A DNA stretch of 57,446 nucleotides, from positions 1 through 57,446 of the forward strand of contig NZ_SCOL01000008.1 of the NCBI RefSeq assembly GCF_005503015.1, read 5' to 3'. This DNA is from Bacillus sp. E(2018) (GTDB taxonomy: Bacteria > Bacillota > Bacilli > Bacillales > Fictibacillaceae). Every line of letters begins with the position of its first letter. The first letter of the stretch is position 1. The position numbers were made by a program, and so were the translations under genes. The notes under the pieces are model-generated. The model ran no database searches, was not told the origin of the DNA, and worked only from the letters and a program-made list of their open reading frames with translations. Positions 28,395-38,807 of the stretch are shown here, one piece after another.

Positions 28395-31300
28395 TTATGG
28401 TGTATTTGTTGTCTTTTCTTTCCTAGCATGCTTCATTTCTTTTAGGAAAAGGTCGATCTGCTTCAACAGATCCAAATCTTTAACTCGTTTTCGGTTAATG
28501 ATCACTTTCATTAGATTACCCTGCATCCCAAGATTCACATGTCGCCCGATCTTATTGGCGATCTCGAACATCTTCCCGCCATCAAGCGATGACGTCGTCT
28601 TCTCATTTAGAATCATGTTCACCGTATCCTGCTTCTGTTCGATCAACTTAACGCCTTCTCGTTTTGCACGGAGTTTAATGCCTGCTACTAAAAGTAAACA
28701 TTCAACTTCTACCGGATAGTCACCGAAACGATCAACAAATTCCTCTTGTAAGTCTGATATGTCTTTTAAAGCTTTTGCCGCACGTACGTGTTTGTACATC
28801 TCGATCTTTTGCTTTTCGTCACCGATATAATTAGTCGGAATATAAGCGTCCACCTCAATGTTAAGATCAACGTCCTCTTCCACTTCTTTCGGTTTATTAC
28901 CTTTTCTTTCTTGTATCGCTTCTTCAAGCATCTGAGAGTATAGATCAAACCCGACCGAGTCGATGAATCCATGTTGCTGGGCCCCAAGGAGGTTACCTGC
29001 ACCACGAATGGAAAGATCTCGCATCGCTATTTTAAAGCCTGATCCTAACTCCGTAAATTCTTTTATCGCCTGAAGACGTTTTTCCGCAACTTCTGTTAGA
29101 ACTTTATCTCGTTGATACGTAAAATACGCATAAGCAACACGGTTAGAACGTCCAACACGTCCCCTTAACTGATAAAGCTGAGAGAGCCCCATCTTATCCG
29201 CATCGTACACGATTAATGTATTTACGTTAGGAATGTCCACACCGGTCTCAATGATCGTCGTAGATACCAACACATCATAGTTTCCTTCTAGGAACTCTAA
29301 CATGACACTTTCCAGTTCATTTTCAGACATCTGACCGTGAGCATAGGCAACACGGCAATCTGGAACAAGCATCGAAATTTGCTCTGCCATTCGCTCGATT
29401 GAATCAACACGGTTGTATAAGAAATACACTTGACCACCGCGACCCATCTCTCGTTCGATCGCTTCTCTAACAAGCGAACCATTATAGTCCATCACATAAG
29501 TCTGGACCGGGAAACGATTCTCAGGAGGTGTTTCAATAACAGATAGATCTCGAACACCTAGCATCGACATATGAAGTGTACGCGGTATAGGCGTTGCCGT
29601 TAACGTAAGAACATCCACGTTTGACTTTAGCGTTTTGATCTTTTCTTTATGTGTAACCCCGAAACGCTGCTCTTCATCAATGATGAGTAACCCTAGGTCT
29701 TTATATTGAACATCTTTAGAAAGCAGGCGATGTGTGCCAATCGCGATATCGACCGTACCTGCTTTTAGACCTTTAAGCACTTCGTTTTGCTCTTTTTTAG
29801 ATCGAAAACGACTCAAACTTCCGATGGTGATCGGAAACTCAGAAAACCGCTCACGAAACGTTTCAAAATGCTGTTGAGCTAAGATTGTAGTAGGAACAAG
29901 GAACGCTACTTGCTTACCGTCCATGATGGCTTTAAACGCTGCACGGATCGCCACTTCCGTTTTTCCGTAACCTACATCTCCACAAAGAAGACGATCCATC
30001 GGACGGACGCTCTCCATGTCTTTTTTGATCTCTTCGATAGCACGAAGCTGATCGTCCGTTTCTTGATAAGGAAAGCTTCCCTCAAACTCGCTCTGTTCTG
30101 CACCATCTTCGGCGAAAGCGTACCCTCTGCTCGCTTCACGCTCTGCATAAAGCTTGATCAGATCATCTGCAATATCTTGAACAGAAGATTTAACCCTGCT
30201 CTTCACTTTCTTCCAATCACTGCCGCCTAGCGAGTAGATCTTAGGTTCTTTGCCTTCAGAACCTACATATTTTTGAACTTGGTCGATCTGCTCAACCGGT
30301 ACATATAACTTGTCATTTCCGGAATATTTAATATGCAGGTAGTCTTTGTGAACCCCTTTGATCTCAAGGGTTTCAATTCCTAAGTACTTACCGATTCCGT
30401 GATTCACGTGTACGACATAATCGCCTACTTTTAACTCGGAATAGCTCTTGATCCGCTCGGCGTTCGTCATCTTCTGTTTTCTTGCAGGGCGTTTTGCCTT
30501 TTTTGTAAATACTTCTTCTTCCGTGATCACAACAAGCTTTTGCTTCACAGATTCAAATCCGCTTCCAAGATCTCCAAGTAAGATCTGACTCGTTTTCGGC
30601 TGAATGTTCTGATCTGCACCGATGATACCTGCATCCATTTCATAATCTGCAAGTACGCGTTCCAGCCGGTTCGCCCGCTCTTTGTTCATCGCTATAAAAA
30701 CGATCGCAAATCCAAGCTTCTTCCAACGATCCATCTCACCTTTTAATACATTCATCTGACCGTGGAAATTCTGCATGCTCTTGCATTCTACGTTCAAAAT
30801 ATTTTGAGGCTGTGTATGAGGAACATGTCTTAAGAACAGGGATAAATAGATAATAGGGAACGCCTTTTTATCACCAAGCAAACCATTCGTATCAGGCGAT
30901 ATCGTAAGGTCCTGTACGAGCTCTCCATGCTCAAGAAGTGCCGTCTGCCATTCTGCCTCTTCTTTATCAAGCTGCTGACTTGTTTCTTGAATACGGCCGA
31001 TCTCATCCATAACCACTAAACTGTTAGGTGATATGTATTGCAAAAGGCTTGCCGGCTCATCGTAAAAGAGAGATGCGTATTTATACATGCTTTGAAACTG
31101 CTGCTTTTCACGCAGTCTTCCTGTTTCATAGCTGATATTTTCAACGAGTGTTTCTTTTAGTGCATCATCTTTAATATTTTTCAAAGTAGATGCCAGCTTC
31201 GCATCTATGCGGTCTGCAGCATTATTATAATGTTCATCAAAAAGAATAAGTTCTTCAGCTGGTGCGATAGAAATGGTCTTTACTTTATCCTGAGAACGCT

Positions 31301-31934
31301 GTGTTTCTGCTTCAAAGAATCGAATAGAGTCAATCTCTGTATCAAAAAGCTCGATTCGAACAGGATTCTTTTCAGTAAGCGGATAAATATCTATAATCCC
31401 ACCACGCACACTAAATTCTCCCGGTGTTTGAACCATCGATGAACGTTCATAACCCATCGCAACTAATTTTTTTAAGATTTCATCGGAATCAATATCTTCT
31501 CCTACCTGAAAAGTAAGACCGGCTTTTTTCCACACCTCAACGGGTGGCAAGTATCGCCTTAGCCCTGCAACCGGCGTGATGATGACACCTTTAAAAGATC
31601 GGCTCAACTGATTTAAAGCCTCAATTCTTTGGCTTTTTAATTCAGGACTCGATATAGCCATCTCAGATGAGATCAGATCATTTACAGGATATAAATAAAC
31701 TTCATCTTCCGATAAAAGTGAAGTTAGATCTTCATATAGTTTTTGTGCTTGAAATAGATTATGGGTGACAACGAGTTGAGGTTTACCTGTATTCTCGTGA
31801 AGACTGCTGATCAGCATCGTTCGAGCAGAGCCTGAAAGACCAGCAACAAGTTGTTCTTTCAGTCCTCCGTTAATGCCATCCATTATGGATTTTAAGTCTT
31901 CTCCCTGACTAAAATATTTCTTCAATCCAAGCAT
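28395..31934 (-). CDS. mfd: Transcription-repair coupling factor
   Basis: Displaces stalled RNA polymerase at DNA lesions and recruits UvrA. 1179 aa, full length. N-terminal UvrB-like module; RNA-polymerase-interaction domain ([20 protein letters not shown], about 500-560); translocase motor with Walker [21 protein letters not shown] box ([17 protein letters not shown]), [12 protein letters not shown] and [18 protein letters not shown]-terminal TRCF domain. ATG 31934. Copy R6 of Family A separates it from fin. Confidence 0.98.
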   Translation of the reverse strand: MLGLKKYFSQGEDLKSIMDGINGGLKEQLVAGLSGSARTMLISSLHENTGKPQLVVTHNLFQAQKLYEDLTSLLSEDEVYLYPVNDLISSEMAISSPELKSQRIEALNQLSRSFKGVIITPVAGLRRYLPPVEVWKKAGLTFQVGEDIDSDEILKKLVAMGYERSSMVQTPGEFSVRGGIIDIYPLTEKNPVRIELFDTEIDSIRFFEAETQRSQDKVKTISIAPAEELILFDEHYNNAADRIDAKLASTLKNIKDDALKETLVENISYETGRLREKQQFQSMYKYASLFYDEPASLLQYISPNSLVVMDEIGRIQETSQQLDKEEAEWQTALLEHGELVQDLTISPDTNGLLGDKKAFPIIYLSLFLRHVPHTQPQNILNVECKSMQNFHGQMNVLKGEMDRWKKLGFAIVFIAMNKERANRLERVLADYEMDAGIIGADQNIQPKTSQILLGDLGSGFESVKQKLVVITEEEVFTKKAKRPARKQKMTNAERIKSYSELKVGDYVVHVNHGIGKYLGIETLEIKGVHKDYLHIKYSGNDKLYVPVEQIDQVQKYVGSEGKEPKIYSLGGSDWKKVKSRVKSSVQDIADDLIKLYAEREASRGYAFAEDGAEQSEFEGSFPYQETDDQLRAIEEIKKDMESVRPMDRLLCGDVGYGKTEVAIRAAFKAIMDGKQVAFLVPTTILAQQHFETFRERFSEFPITIGSLSRFRSKKEQNEVLKGLKAGTVDIAIGTHRLLSKDVQYKDLGLLIIDEEQRFGVTHKEKIKTLKSNVDVLTLTATPIPRTLHMSMLGVRDLSVIETPPENRFPVQTYVMDYNGSLVREAIEREMGRGGQVYFLYNRVDSIERMAEQISMLVPDCRVAYAHGQMSENELESVMLEFLEGNYDVLVSTTIIETGVDIPNVNTLIVYDADKMGLSQLYQLRGRVGRSNRVAYAYFTYQRDKVLTEVAEKRLQAIKEFTELGSGFKIAMRDLSIRGAGNLLGAQQHGFIDSVGFDLYSQMLEEAIQERKGNKPKEVEEDVDLNIEVDAYIPTNYIGDEKQKIEMYKHVRAAKALKDISDLQEEFVDRFGDYPVEVECLLLVAGIKLRAKREGVKLIEQKQDTVNMILNEKTTSSLDGGKMFEIANKIGRHVNLGMQGNLMKVIINRKRVKDLDLLKQIDLFLKEMKHARKEKTTNTP

Positions 31935-32056
31935 TTCTTACTCCCCCTCTCACAAAGAGCTAGTCATTGGTTCTATTAAAATCATTTCAGGTCTCAAGGC
32001 TGTTACTGGTATCCAAAGCTTACGGCTTTTTAGTTTTGGAAATCCTTCATTGAAAA

Positions 32057-32184
32057 GTTGATTGTAGTGTAAGATGCGAGACTCTGGCTAGGACAAGCGG
32101 TCAGGTGAGACCCTTAAAGGCGCAACGCGTCAAGGAGCTCACCGCCTGCCCCGCGGAAAGCGAGCATCTGAAACGGAAATCAAC
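32057..32184 (+). repeat. Family A intergenic palindromic element, copy R6
   Basis: A 128-bp copy between mfd and fin with GTTGATT/AATCAAC ends and flanks TTCATTGAAAA and TACTTTCAAAAACATC. The inner stem is GTGAG-CCCTT with AAGGA-CTCAC. The left half (GACTCTGGCTAGGACAAGCGG) is diverged in the same way as in R5. Confidence 0.9.
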
Positions 32185-32230
32185 TACTTTCAAAAACATC
32201 AAGGAACACGAAAACAGCTATTTTAAACAG

Positions 32231-32270
32231 AAAAAGGCTTTGGCCCGCTTAGATAGGCTGTGGCCAAAGC
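32231..32270 (-). terminator. Rho-independent terminator of fin
   Basis: GCTTTGGCC/GGCCAAAGC perfect 9-bp stem with a 16-nt loop and a CTTTTTC tail on the minus strand. Confidence 0.88.
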
Positions 32271-32275
32271 ATTAC

Positions 32276-32506
32276 TTATTGAATAAAGGATTTCAGCGTA
32301 TGATACTCCGGATTACGTTCAAGCGTATCCTGACAATCCTCACATGTCGTTGTAACTTCTATATCTCCATTCTCTTTATAGGAGAGTAATTCCTGCCGTT
32401 CTTCGTTACTTAATGTTTCAAATCCAAGTTGTGCTGCATTCACAGTATGGTGATCAATCGTACCCACATGTGTTTTACAATGCCTGCACCGGTAATGAAT
32501 AGCCAT
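32276..32506 (-). CDS. fin: Anti-sigma-F factor Fin
   Basis: A 76-residue zinc protein with two CxxC motifs (YRCRHCKTHVG at residue 5 and CEDCQDTL near 49). In B. subtilis Fin (YabK) is made in the forespore and inhibits sigma-F RNA polymerase to allow the switch to sigma-G. Start ATG 32506 was chosen for its AAAGGGGA site and family N-terminus MAIHYRC. It lies between pth and mfd, as in B. subtilis. Confidence 0.95.
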   Translation of the reverse strand: MAIHYRCRHCKTHVGTIDHHTVNAAQLGFETLSNEERQELLSYKENGDIEVTTTCEDCQDTLERNPEYHTLKSFIQ

Positions 32507-32570
32507 GCACAGTCCCCTTTCGGTTAGCATTATACTAACCATTATGAGCGGAACATGTGTAATCTATTCT

Positions 32571-33131
32571 TTAGCCGTTAAACTTATTCATAACTTTATC
32601 AAACGATGTGTCTAGAAAAGCTTCACATGCTTTCACAGATCGGTCGATACCATGTTCGATATCTACGGATTCCTCTTTTGAAAAACGATTTAATACGAAG
32701 TCGGGAACTGGCTGTTGGTTCGTCGGACGTCCGATACCAAATCGAATTCTTTTAAATTCTTGCGTACCAAGATGTGCGATCATGGATTTAATACCGTTAT
32801 GCCCGCCTGCACTTCCCTTTGTACGAAGTCTTAGTTTTCCTGGAATCGTATCGAGGTCATCGTACACGACGATCATGTCTTCTATTGGAATTTGAAAATA
32901 ATCCATGAACGGCCCTATACATTCTCCAGATAAATTCATATACGTTAGCGGTTTTAATAGGAAGACTTTCTCTCCTCTAACCACACCTGTTCCGTAAATT
33001 CCTTTGAACTTTGTTTGCTGCAGGGGAATGTTTAAGGAGTTCGATAATGTATCGATAACTTCAAAACCTATATTATGCCGGGTGCCATCAAAACGAGATC
33101 CTGGATTCCCGAGCCCAATAAACAATTTCAC
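32571..33131 (-). CDS. pth: Peptidyl-tRNA hydrolase
   Basis: Recycles tRNA from prematurely released peptidyl-tRNA; essential (spoVC in B. subtilis). Visible: [22 protein letters not shown] with catalytic His20 and Asn10, [28 protein letters not shown] with the active-site Asp, and [12 protein letters not shown]. 186 aa, normal length. Downstream of ctc. Confidence 0.98.
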   Translation of the reverse strand: MKLFIGLGNPGSRFDGTRHNIGFEVIDTLSNSLNIPLQQTKFKGIYGTGVVRGEKVFLLKPLTYMNLSGECIGPFMDYFQIPIEDMIVVYDDLDTIPGKLRLRTKGSAGGHNGIKSMIAHLGTQEFKRIRFGIGRPTNQQPVPDFVLNRFSKEESVDIEHGIDRSVKACEAFLDTSFDKVMNKFNG

Positions 33132-33190
33132 TCTATGTTCACCTTACCTTCAATTGTCTTATCAACATTATACACAATTGGGATAACAGA

Positions 33191-33220
33191 ATAAAAACGC
33201 AGCGGCCGCTGCGTTTTTAT
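33191..33220. terminator. Perfect 30-bp palindrome between ctc and pth (bidirectional terminator-like)
   Basis: The 30 bases read identically on both strands, with an AAAAACGCAGC arm, a GCGGCCGC centre and a TTTTT end, so each strand offers a GC-rich stem followed by a U-tract. No loop bases are provided. It lies 12 bp after the ctc stop. Confidence 0.8.
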
Positions 33221-33231
33221 ATTCAATCATT

Positions 33232-33894
33232 CTATTCGTCTTTCTTTGCTTCTTCTTGACTGTCATCAGCAACAGATTCAGAGGATTCTGGAGCATCTCC
33301 TTCTGCATCCGCTTCTTCTGTTTCTTCATCTGTTTCTTCATCTTGAAGTTTTGGAGGTGTTACACTCGCAACCACTTCATCTTCTTCGTGAAGAATTTCG
33401 TATTTTTTACCTGTTGGTAAGTCCTTAACAGATAAGGAATCACCTATATTTAATTCTTCAACAGAAGCTTCCAATTGTTCTGGGAAGTCAGCTGGTAATG
33501 CTTTAACATTTACTGTTGCAAGTACACGTTGTAGCACTCCGCCTTCTTTCACACCAACAGATTCACCTGTTAAGACAACCGGCACCTCTGCTTCTGTTTC
33601 TTTATTTAAGTCAATTGCTAGAAAATCTACGTGCGTAACAGAATTTTTCAAAGGATGGACTTGCATATCCTGTACCATGACAGAATAATCTTTTCCATCT
33701 ACTTTTAATTTGAGTACGCCATTCTTGCCTACTTCTCTGTAAGCTTTAATAAATTCTGGCTCATCAACAGATAGAGCTACAGCTTTAGTCCCATAACCAT
33801 ATAAGTTTGCTGGGAAATGCCCTTTACTTCTTAATTCCGTTAAAATCGAACGTTTGTCTGTATTTCTTTTTTCGACTGTTAGATTCGTTGCCAT
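33232..33894 (-). CDS. ctc: Ribosomal protein L25 / general stress protein Ctc
   Basis: A 5S-rRNA-binding protein of the large TL5/CTC form (220 aa): an N-terminal L25 beta-barrel (MATNLTVEKRNTDKRSILTELRSKGHFPANLYG), a C-terminal Ctc domain, and an acidic tail (DEETDEETEEADAEGD). Start ATG 33894 follows AAAGGTGGA. A sigma-B promoter upstream agrees with ctc being the classical sigma-B gene. It lies between prs and pth. Confidence 0.95.
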   Translation of the reverse strand: MATNLTVEKRNTDKRSILTELRSKGHFPANLYGYGTKAVALSVDEPEFIKAYREVGKNGVLKLKVDGKDYSVMVQDMQVHPLKNSVTHVDFLAIDLNKETEAEVPVVLTGESVGVKEGGVLQRVLATVNVKALPADFPEQLEASVEELNIGDSLSVKDLPTGKKYEILHEEDEVVASVTPPKLQDEETDEETEEADAEGDAPESSESVADDSQEEAKKDE

Positions 33895-33934
33895 AATGAG
33901 ATCCACCTTTCCTATTTCGAGTCTCTTTAAAGCA

Positions 33935-33960
33935 TTACCCGAACTGAAAGATTTTAAAAC
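33935..33960 (-). promoter_or_regulatory. ctc promoter, sigma-B type
   Basis: GTTTTA (33955-33960), a 14-bp spacer and GGGTAA (33935-33940) on the minus strand, against the sigma-B consensus GTTTAA-N12-15-GGGTAA. About 40 bp before the ctc ATG. It predicts induction by general stress. Confidence 0.78.
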
Positions 33961-34037
33961 GTGAAGTTAGAAATCGATTTAGCAAGCACTTCTTAAGCGA
34001 AAGTTGATTAGTGTTTTACTGGTTGCTCTTGAAAGTC

Positions 34038-34166
34038 GTTGATTTCCGTTTCAGGATGCTCGCTTTCCGGGGGGCGTGCGGTGAGCCTCTTAGCGCTATG
34101 CGCTGTTAAGAGTCTCACCTGTCCCGCTGATCCCCCAGGAGTCTCGCACCTTCCACTTCAATCAAC
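34038..34166 (-). repeat. Family A intergenic palindromic element, copy R7
   Basis: A 129-bp copy between prs and ctc with GTTGATT/AATCAAC ends, complement orientation. The inner stem is the longest and most regular of the set: GTGAG-CTCTTA with CAGCGC against AGCGCT and TAAGAG-CTCAC. Flanks match R3 (TTGCTCTTGAAAGT). Confidence 0.9.
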
Positions 34167-34231
34167 TTTTCAAAGATGAGAGTGAAAAAATCTCAAATGC
34201 AACGATCTCTATAGAAGAGCTTTATAAGATC

Positions 34232-35182
34232 TTAATCAAACAATTTAGATACAGATAGTTGCTCGTGAACGCGAATGATTGCTTCTCCTAATAAAGGAGC
34301 TACAGAAAGCTGAGTTACTTTATCGATCTTCTTCTTTTCAGGAAGAACGATCGTGTTTGTAACAACTAGCTCTTTAATAGAAGAGTTTTGGATACGATCC
34401 ATTGCAGGGCCTGAAAGAACAGGGTGCGTACAGCATGCATAAACTTCTTTCGCGCCGTTTTCTACAAGTGCATTAGCTGCTAGAGTGATCGTTCCAGCCG
34501 TATCAATAATATCATCGATTAAGATCGCTGTTTTTCCTTCAATGTTACCAACGATGTTCATAACTTCAGATACGTTCGGGCGAGGGCGACGCTTATCAAT
34601 GATAGCGATTGGTGCTTTTAAGCGATCAGCCATCTTTCTTGCTCTAGTAACTCCGCCATGATCAGGCGATACAATAACGATATCATCTAATTCTTTGTTT
34701 GCAAAATAATTTGCTAAGATCGGCACACCAAGTAATTGATCAACCGGGATGTCGAAGAAGCCTTGAATTTGAGTCGCATGAAGATCGATTGCAATAACAC
34801 GAGTTGCACCAGCTGTTTCAAGCAGGTTAGCTACAAGTTTAGCTGTGATCGGCTCACGTGCACGTGCTTTACGGTCTTGACGTGCATAGCCATAGTAAGG
34901 CATTACTACGTTAATCGTTTTAGCAGAAGCACGCTTTAAAGCATCAATCATGATTAAGAGTTCCATTAAGTGTTGGTTAACTGGATCACTTGTAGATTGA
35001 ATAACGTAAACTTCACAGCCACGAATACTTTCTTCAATGTTAATCTGAATTTCCCCGTCACTAAACTTTGTTACTGAACTTTCTCCAAGCTCAATTCCAA
35101 TGTGCTGAGCAATCTCCTTTGATAATTCCTTGTTAGAATTTAACGTGAAAACTTTCAATGTAGGATCTACATACGTACTCAT
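34232..35182 (-). CDS. prs: Ribose-phosphate pyrophosphokinase (PRPP synthetase)
   Basis: Makes PRPP from ribose 5-phosphate and ATP for nucleotide, histidine and tryptophan synthesis. Visible: [17 protein letters not shown], the metal/PRPP segment [34 protein letters not shown] (flexible loop) and the PRPP loop [14 protein letters not shown]. 316 aa from ATG 35182, which has GGAG six bases upstream; the ATG four codons earlier lies too close to AAGG. Close behind glmU. Confidence 0.98.
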   Translation of the reverse strand: MSTYVDPTLKVFTLNSNKELSKEIAQHIGIELGESSVTKFSDGEIQINIEESIRGCEVYVIQSTSDPVNQHLMELLIMIDALKRASAKTINVVMPYYGYARQDRKARAREPITAKLVANLLETAGATRVIAIDLHATQIQGFFDIPVDQLLGVPILANYFANKELDDIVIVSPDHGGVTRARKMADRLKAPIAIIDKRRPRPNVSEVMNIVGNIEGKTAILIDDIIDTAGTITLAANALVENGAKEVYACCTHPVLSGPAMDRIQNSSIKELVVTNTIVLPEKKKIDKVTQLSVAPLLGEAIIRVHEQLSVSKLFD

Positions 35183-35212
35183 TGATGGCTCCATCCTTCC
35201 CCACTCTTAAAA

Positions 35213-36592
35213 TTATTGGTTTTGTTTTTCGTTTAGCTTTTGAACATAGTTTTCTTTAACAGTTTGACGAGATCTCGCGATGGATAATGATTCAGCAGGA
35301 ACATTTTCAGTAATTGTTGAGCCCGCTGCGACGTAAGCATTCTTTCCAACAGTAACCGGAGCAACCAAGTTAGAGTTACAACCAATAAACGCCCCATCTT
35401 CAACCTTTGTTAAAAACTTGTTCTTACCATCGTAATTCACTGTGATAGATCCGCAGCCTAGGTTTACATCTTTTCCGATCTCAGCATCACCGATATAGCT
35501 AAGATGAGATGCCTTACTTCCTGAACTCATCACAGATTTTTTTATTTCTACAAAGTTTCCGATCTTCACTTTGTTCTCAAGAACGGACTTCGGACGGATG
35601 TGAGCAAATGGACCGATTGCTGTCAGATCTCCTACTTCACTGTCGTGGATAACAGATTGACGAATCGTGTTTCCATTTCCAATAACACTATCTTTGATCT
35701 CAGATTGAGGACCGATAATGTTTTCTTCCCCTATTTTCGTTTGCCCTAAGATTATCGTCCCAGGATAGATGACCGTATCGCTACCGATTTCTGCATCATC
35801 TGAAATATAGGTTTGATCAGGATCGATCAACGTAACACCATTTCTCATATGACGTTCGTTAATTCGTTTCTTCATATAACGTTCAGCTTGCGATAAGGCT
35901 ACTCGATCATTTACACCAAGTGTTTCATTGAAATCAGGTGTTTGATAAGCAGCTACTACTTCGCCTGCATTTTTCAAAATCTCTATAACATCAGGCAAAT
36001 AGTATTCGCCTTGTACATTTTCATTGTTAACTTGTTTTAGCGCATCAAACAACGCCTTATTATCAAAGCAGTAAGTCCCAGTATTGATCTCAGTTACTTT
36101 ACGCTCTTCTTCAGATGCATCTTTGTGCTCTACATTACGCTCAACCGTTCCTTCGCTGTTACGGATAATGCGTCCGTATCCAGTAGGGTCTTCAGCCTTA
36201 GCTGTAAGGATTGTAGCTTTTGCACCAAGAGACTCATGTTCAGCAATCAGCTTTTCCATTGTTTCCGATGTAATAAGAGGTGTATCACCACAAACAACAA
36301 GTGTGATTCCTTCTTTGTTTGCTAGGGCGTCTTCCGCCTGCATAACAGCATGTGCTGTACCAAGCTGCTCTTCTTGAAGCACGTACTGAACGTCAGAACC
36401 CAATTGATCCTGAACTTTTTCAGCACCATGGCCGACAACAGCCACCAACTGTTTCATTTGAAGAGAGTTGATCTGATCAACAACATGTTGAACCATCGGT
36501 TTCCCACAAACAGGATGTAACACTTTATATAACTTGGATTTCATCCTTGTTCCTTGACCCGCAGCAAGAATGACCGCATAGCGATTTGTCAT
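35213..36592 (-). CDS. glmU: Bifunctional N-acetylglucosamine-1-phosphate uridyltransferase / glucosamine-1-phosphate acetyltransferase
   Basis: Makes UDP-GlcNAc for peptidoglycan. N-terminal nucleotidyltransferase: [40 protein letters not shown]-terminal left-handed beta helix with hexapeptide repeats ([26 protein letters not shown]) and the acetyltransferase active site [12 protein letters not shown]. 459 aa, normal. Followed by prs after 30 bp, as in B. subtilis (gcaD-prs). Confidence 0.98.
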   Translation of the reverse strand: MTNRYAVILAAGQGTRMKSKLYKVLHPVCGKPMVQHVVDQINSLQMKQLVAVVGHGAEKVQDQLGSDVQYVLQEEQLGTAHAVMQAEDALANKEGITLVVCGDTPLITSETMEKLIAEHESLGAKATILTAKAEDPTGYGRIIRNSEGTVERNVEHKDASEEERKVTEINTGTYCFDNKALFDALKQVNNENVQGEYYLPDVIEILKNAGEVVAAYQTPDFNETLGVNDRVALSQAERYMKKRINERHMRNGVTLIDPDQTYISDDAEIGSDTVIYPGTIILGQTKIGEENIIGPQSEIKDSVIGNGNTIRQSVIHDSEVGDLTAIGPFAHIRPKSVLENKVKIGNFVEIKKSVMSSGSKASHLSYIGDAEIGKDVNLGCGSITVNYDGKNKFLTKVEDGAFIGCNSNLVAPVTVGKNAYVAAGSTITENVPAESLSIARSRQTVKENYVQKLNEKQNQ

Positions 36593-36647
36593 TGTGAACC
36601 TCCATCCATTTTCCTATATCTTTAATAATTCTTAACATACCATTACG

Positions 36648-36676
36648 AATATATCTTAAACCCGTATTCATTTCAA
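36648..36676 (-). promoter_or_regulatory. glmU promoter (sigma-A)
   Basis: TTGAAA (36671-36676), a 17-bp spacer and TATATT (36648-36653) on the minus strand, about 55 bp before glmU. No glmS-type riboswitch or other leader structure is visible. Confidence 0.6.
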
Positions 36677-36791
36677 GAAGTGACGCGGGATTGTCAATGG
36701 TTTGATAAATTTTATTTAAAAATGAGGTGATTTTTATGAATATAAGGGGTATATATAGGAAGGTTCTTTCTTATGAGGAAAAAAGAGCAAA

Positions 36792-36832
36792 TAAAAAGAA
36801 CCCAATCATTCTGACCAGGCTCTAAATTCTTA
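36792..36832 (-). terminator. Terminator of spoVG
   Basis: AGAGCCTGGTC against GATTGGGTTCT forms an 11-bp stem that relies on several G-U pairs, followed by TTTTTATTTG on the minus strand, just after the spoVG stop. Confidence 0.7.
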
Positions 36833-36840
36833 TTGAGATA

Positions 36841-37131
36841 TTAAGAAGCTCCTGCTTCTTCTAAAGCAGACTCCATCTCTCCCATACGGTGATATTCTGT
36901 TAACACCGCGTTTTGGATCTTCTCACGTGTACTAGACGTGATCGGATGCGCGATATCACGGAACTCTCCATCTGGTGTTCGTTTGCTTGGCATAGCTACG
37001 AACATTCCATTATTGCCATCAATTACCCTAATATCATGAATTACAAATTCATGATCGATTGTAATGGAGGCAATCGCTTTCATACGGCCTTCTGTATTTA
37101 CACGGCGTAATCTTACGTCAGTCACTTCCAC
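36841..37131 (-). CDS. spoVG: Septation regulator SpoVG
   Basis: A 96-residue protein of the SpoVG family: [58 protein letters not shown]. It affects septation and cortex formation and binds nucleic acids in several Firmicutes. In B. subtilis it is transcribed by sigma-H and repressed by AbrB; a matching sigma-H promoter is present here. Located between ridA and glmU. Confidence 0.98.
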   Translation of the reverse strand: MEVTDVRLRRVNTEGRMKAIASITIDHEFVIHDIRVIDGNNGMFVAMPSKRTPDGEFRDIAHPITSSTREKIQNAVLTEYHRMGEMESALEEAGAS

Positions 37132-37172
37132 TTACAAACACCACCTTTTTCCAAAATAAGAACGTAATACTA

Positions 37173-37200
37173 CAATTCTGCAGCTTTTTACAAAATCCTT
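37173..37200 (-). promoter_or_regulatory. spoVG promoter, sigma-H type
   Basis: Minus strand AAGGATTTT (37192-37200) and CAGAATTG-type -10 (37173-37181) reproduce the sigma-H pattern RNAGGAWWW / RNNGAATWW and closely resemble the B. subtilis spoVG promoter. Start about 42 bp before the ATG. Confidence 0.75.
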
Positions 37201-37519
37201 CTTTGAATAATAAAAATTTTTAAAAAATTTGTGACGCCCCATCTCGCCTAGTCTTTTAAAGTTTATTTAGAGTATTTTATAACCTTTTAGAGGTCGTTTT
37301 TATTAGGTTAAGATGGAAATGACTTGTAGAAATGGAAAAAATATAATTTTTTGGATGAAAAGAACCTTTTCAAGAATGAAGTGGGCAATTAAAAATTTTA
37401 AGAGAAAAAATAGGTAGATTTCGGCTATTTTTAATTTTTTAAGTTTAAAGATTTCTACAAACAAGCCCTTATTATAGAGCGGCGGTCTCCTAGCTGATAA
37501 AGGAACTTTTAAAAAAGGT
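37201..37519 (-). other. A/T-rich region upstream of spoVG
   Basis: About 320 bp between the ridA terminator and the sigma-H promoter without a gene. It has many A and T tracts (for example AAAAATTTTTAAAAAATTT just upstream of the -35). In B. subtilis the AT-rich sequence upstream of spoVG raises its transcription and is bound by AbrB; the same role is inferred. No other signal seen. Confidence 0.45.
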
Positions 37520-37549
37520 AAAAAAATAAGCCCTATAAGGACTTATTTT
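37520..37549 (-). terminator. Rho-independent terminator of ridA
   Basis: AAATAAGTCC/GGGCTTATTT stem with a TTATA loop and a T7 tail on the minus strand, overlapping the ridA stop. Confidence 0.88.
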
Positions 37550-37917
37550 GTAAGTGCGATGACTTCTATTTCTACTTTTGCATCTTTTGGAAGTCTTGCA
37601 ACTTCTACACATGAGCGCGCTGGCTTATGTTCGTTAAAATATTCAGCGTACACTTCATTAATATCAGCAAACTCGTTCATGTCGCTAATAAAAACCGTTG
37701 CTTTCACGACTTGATCAAGAGAAGATCCTGCTTCTTTCAAGACCGCTTTCAGATTTTGAAAAACCTGATGAGTTTGTTCTTTTACATCTCCATCGATCAT
37801 GACGCCTTCTTTCGTAAGAGGAATCTGACCTGAACTGAAGAACATCTTGTCGATTATGATCCCCTGAGAATAAGGGCCGATTGCTGCCGGTGCTTCTTCT
37901 GTATGAATTTTTTTCAT
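37543..37917 (-). CDS. ridA: Enamine/imine deaminase RidA (YabJ)
   Basis: A 124-residue YjgF/RidA protein that hydrolyses reactive 2-aminoacrylate-type enamines. The signature [30 protein letters not shown] with the conserved Arg is at the C-terminus; [12 protein letters not shown] is at the N-terminus. The ATG overlaps the purR stop (TAATG), so it is translated with purR, as yabJ in B. subtilis. Confidence 0.97.
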   Translation of the reverse strand: MKKIHTEEAPAAIGPYSQGIIIDKMFFSSGQIPLTKEGVMIDGDVKEQTHQVFQNLKAVLKEAGSSLDQVVKATVFISDMNEFADINEVYAEYFNEHKPARSCVEVARLPKDAKVEIEVIALTK

Positions 37918-38747
37918 TACGCTTGACCTCCGTTTAGAAAGTAGTTACCTTTTTCCACTTCGATGCGATTTTCTTTTTCGTTCACTTGTGCAAGTCGTGC
38001 AATGGAAACATAATCATCTACAAGTCGCTCTGAAAATTCTTGAGCCTCAACGAGAACACCGATACCTTCAATGTGCGCCTGAAACTCTTCGATCAAGCTG
38101 ATCATACCTTTGATCGTTCCGCCTGCTTTCATAAAATCATCGATGATGAGTACACGTGAGCCCTGTTTGATGCTTCTTCTTGCAAGGGCCATCGTCTGAA
38201 TACGTTTGGTTGAGCCCGAAACATAGTTGATACTCACGGTAGATCCTTCTGTTACTCTGCTGTTGCTTCGTACAACGACGACCGGAACGTTTAGATGTGT
38301 CGCTACTGCGTATGCCAGCGGGATACCTTTTGTTGCGATCGTCATGACTACATCAATTTTTCGTGATGAAAAGACTGATGCGAACAGCCTTCCGATCTGG
38401 TTCACTAATCTTGGGTTTCCGATGATGTCTGTGACGTACAAATACCCTCCAGGCAAGATGCGACTAGGGTCTTCGAGAAGCTCAACGAGTTCTTTCACCG
38501 TTTCCTCCGCCTCTGCTTGATCTATACCTGGAATATATTTAACGCCGCCGGCTGCACCTGGAACGGTTTGAACATGGCCTAAACCGTGCTGTTCAAAATG
38601 TTCTTTAATGATAGCGAGATCCTCACTTATCGATGATTTAGCCGATTCGTACCGTTCTACAAAATAAGATAAAGGGATGAGTTGATGGGGATGGTGAAGA
38701 AGGTAACCTGTTAAATCTACCATTCTTCCGCTTCTTTTTAATTTCAT
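37917..38747 (-). CDS. purR: Purine operon repressor PurR
   Basis: Represses purine genes when PRPP is low. Residues 1-75 form a winged helix ([22 protein letters not shown]). The rest is a phosphoribosyltransferase fold with the PRPP loop [19 protein letters not shown] (about 196-213). 276 aa. Start ATG 38747 follows GGAGG; a TTG four codons upstream overlaps that site. A PurBox-like sequence lies in its own leader. Confidence 0.97.
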   Translation of the reverse strand: MKLKRSGRMVDLTGYLLHHPHQLIPLSYFVERYESAKSSISEDLAIIKEHFEQHGLGHVQTVPGAAGGVKYIPGIDQAEAEETVKELVELLEDPSRILPGGYLYVTDIIGNPRLVNQIGRLFASVFSSRKIDVVMTIATKGIPLAYAVATHLNVPVVVVRSNSRVTEGSTVSINYVSGSTKRIQTMALARRSIKQGSRVLIIDDFMKAGGTIKGMISLIEEFQAHIEGIGVLVEAQEFSERLVDDYVSIARLAQVNEKENRIEVEKGNYFLNGGQA

Positions 38748-38757
38748 ATTATCCTCC

Positions 38758-38807
38758 AAAACCGAATGTTTGAAGATAATATACCATTTTTATACGGATT
38801 TTATCAA
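38758..38807 (-). promoter_or_regulatory. purR promoter and PurBox-like sequence
   Basis: TTGATA (38802-38807), 18-bp spacer and TATATT (38778-38783) on the minus strand; the -35 touches the ispE stop. At 38758-38770 the plus strand reads AAAACCGAATGTT, with the CCGAA core of the PurBox (AWWWCCGAACWWT) but two mismatches. Autoregulation, known in B. subtilis, is plausible. Confidence 0.5.
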
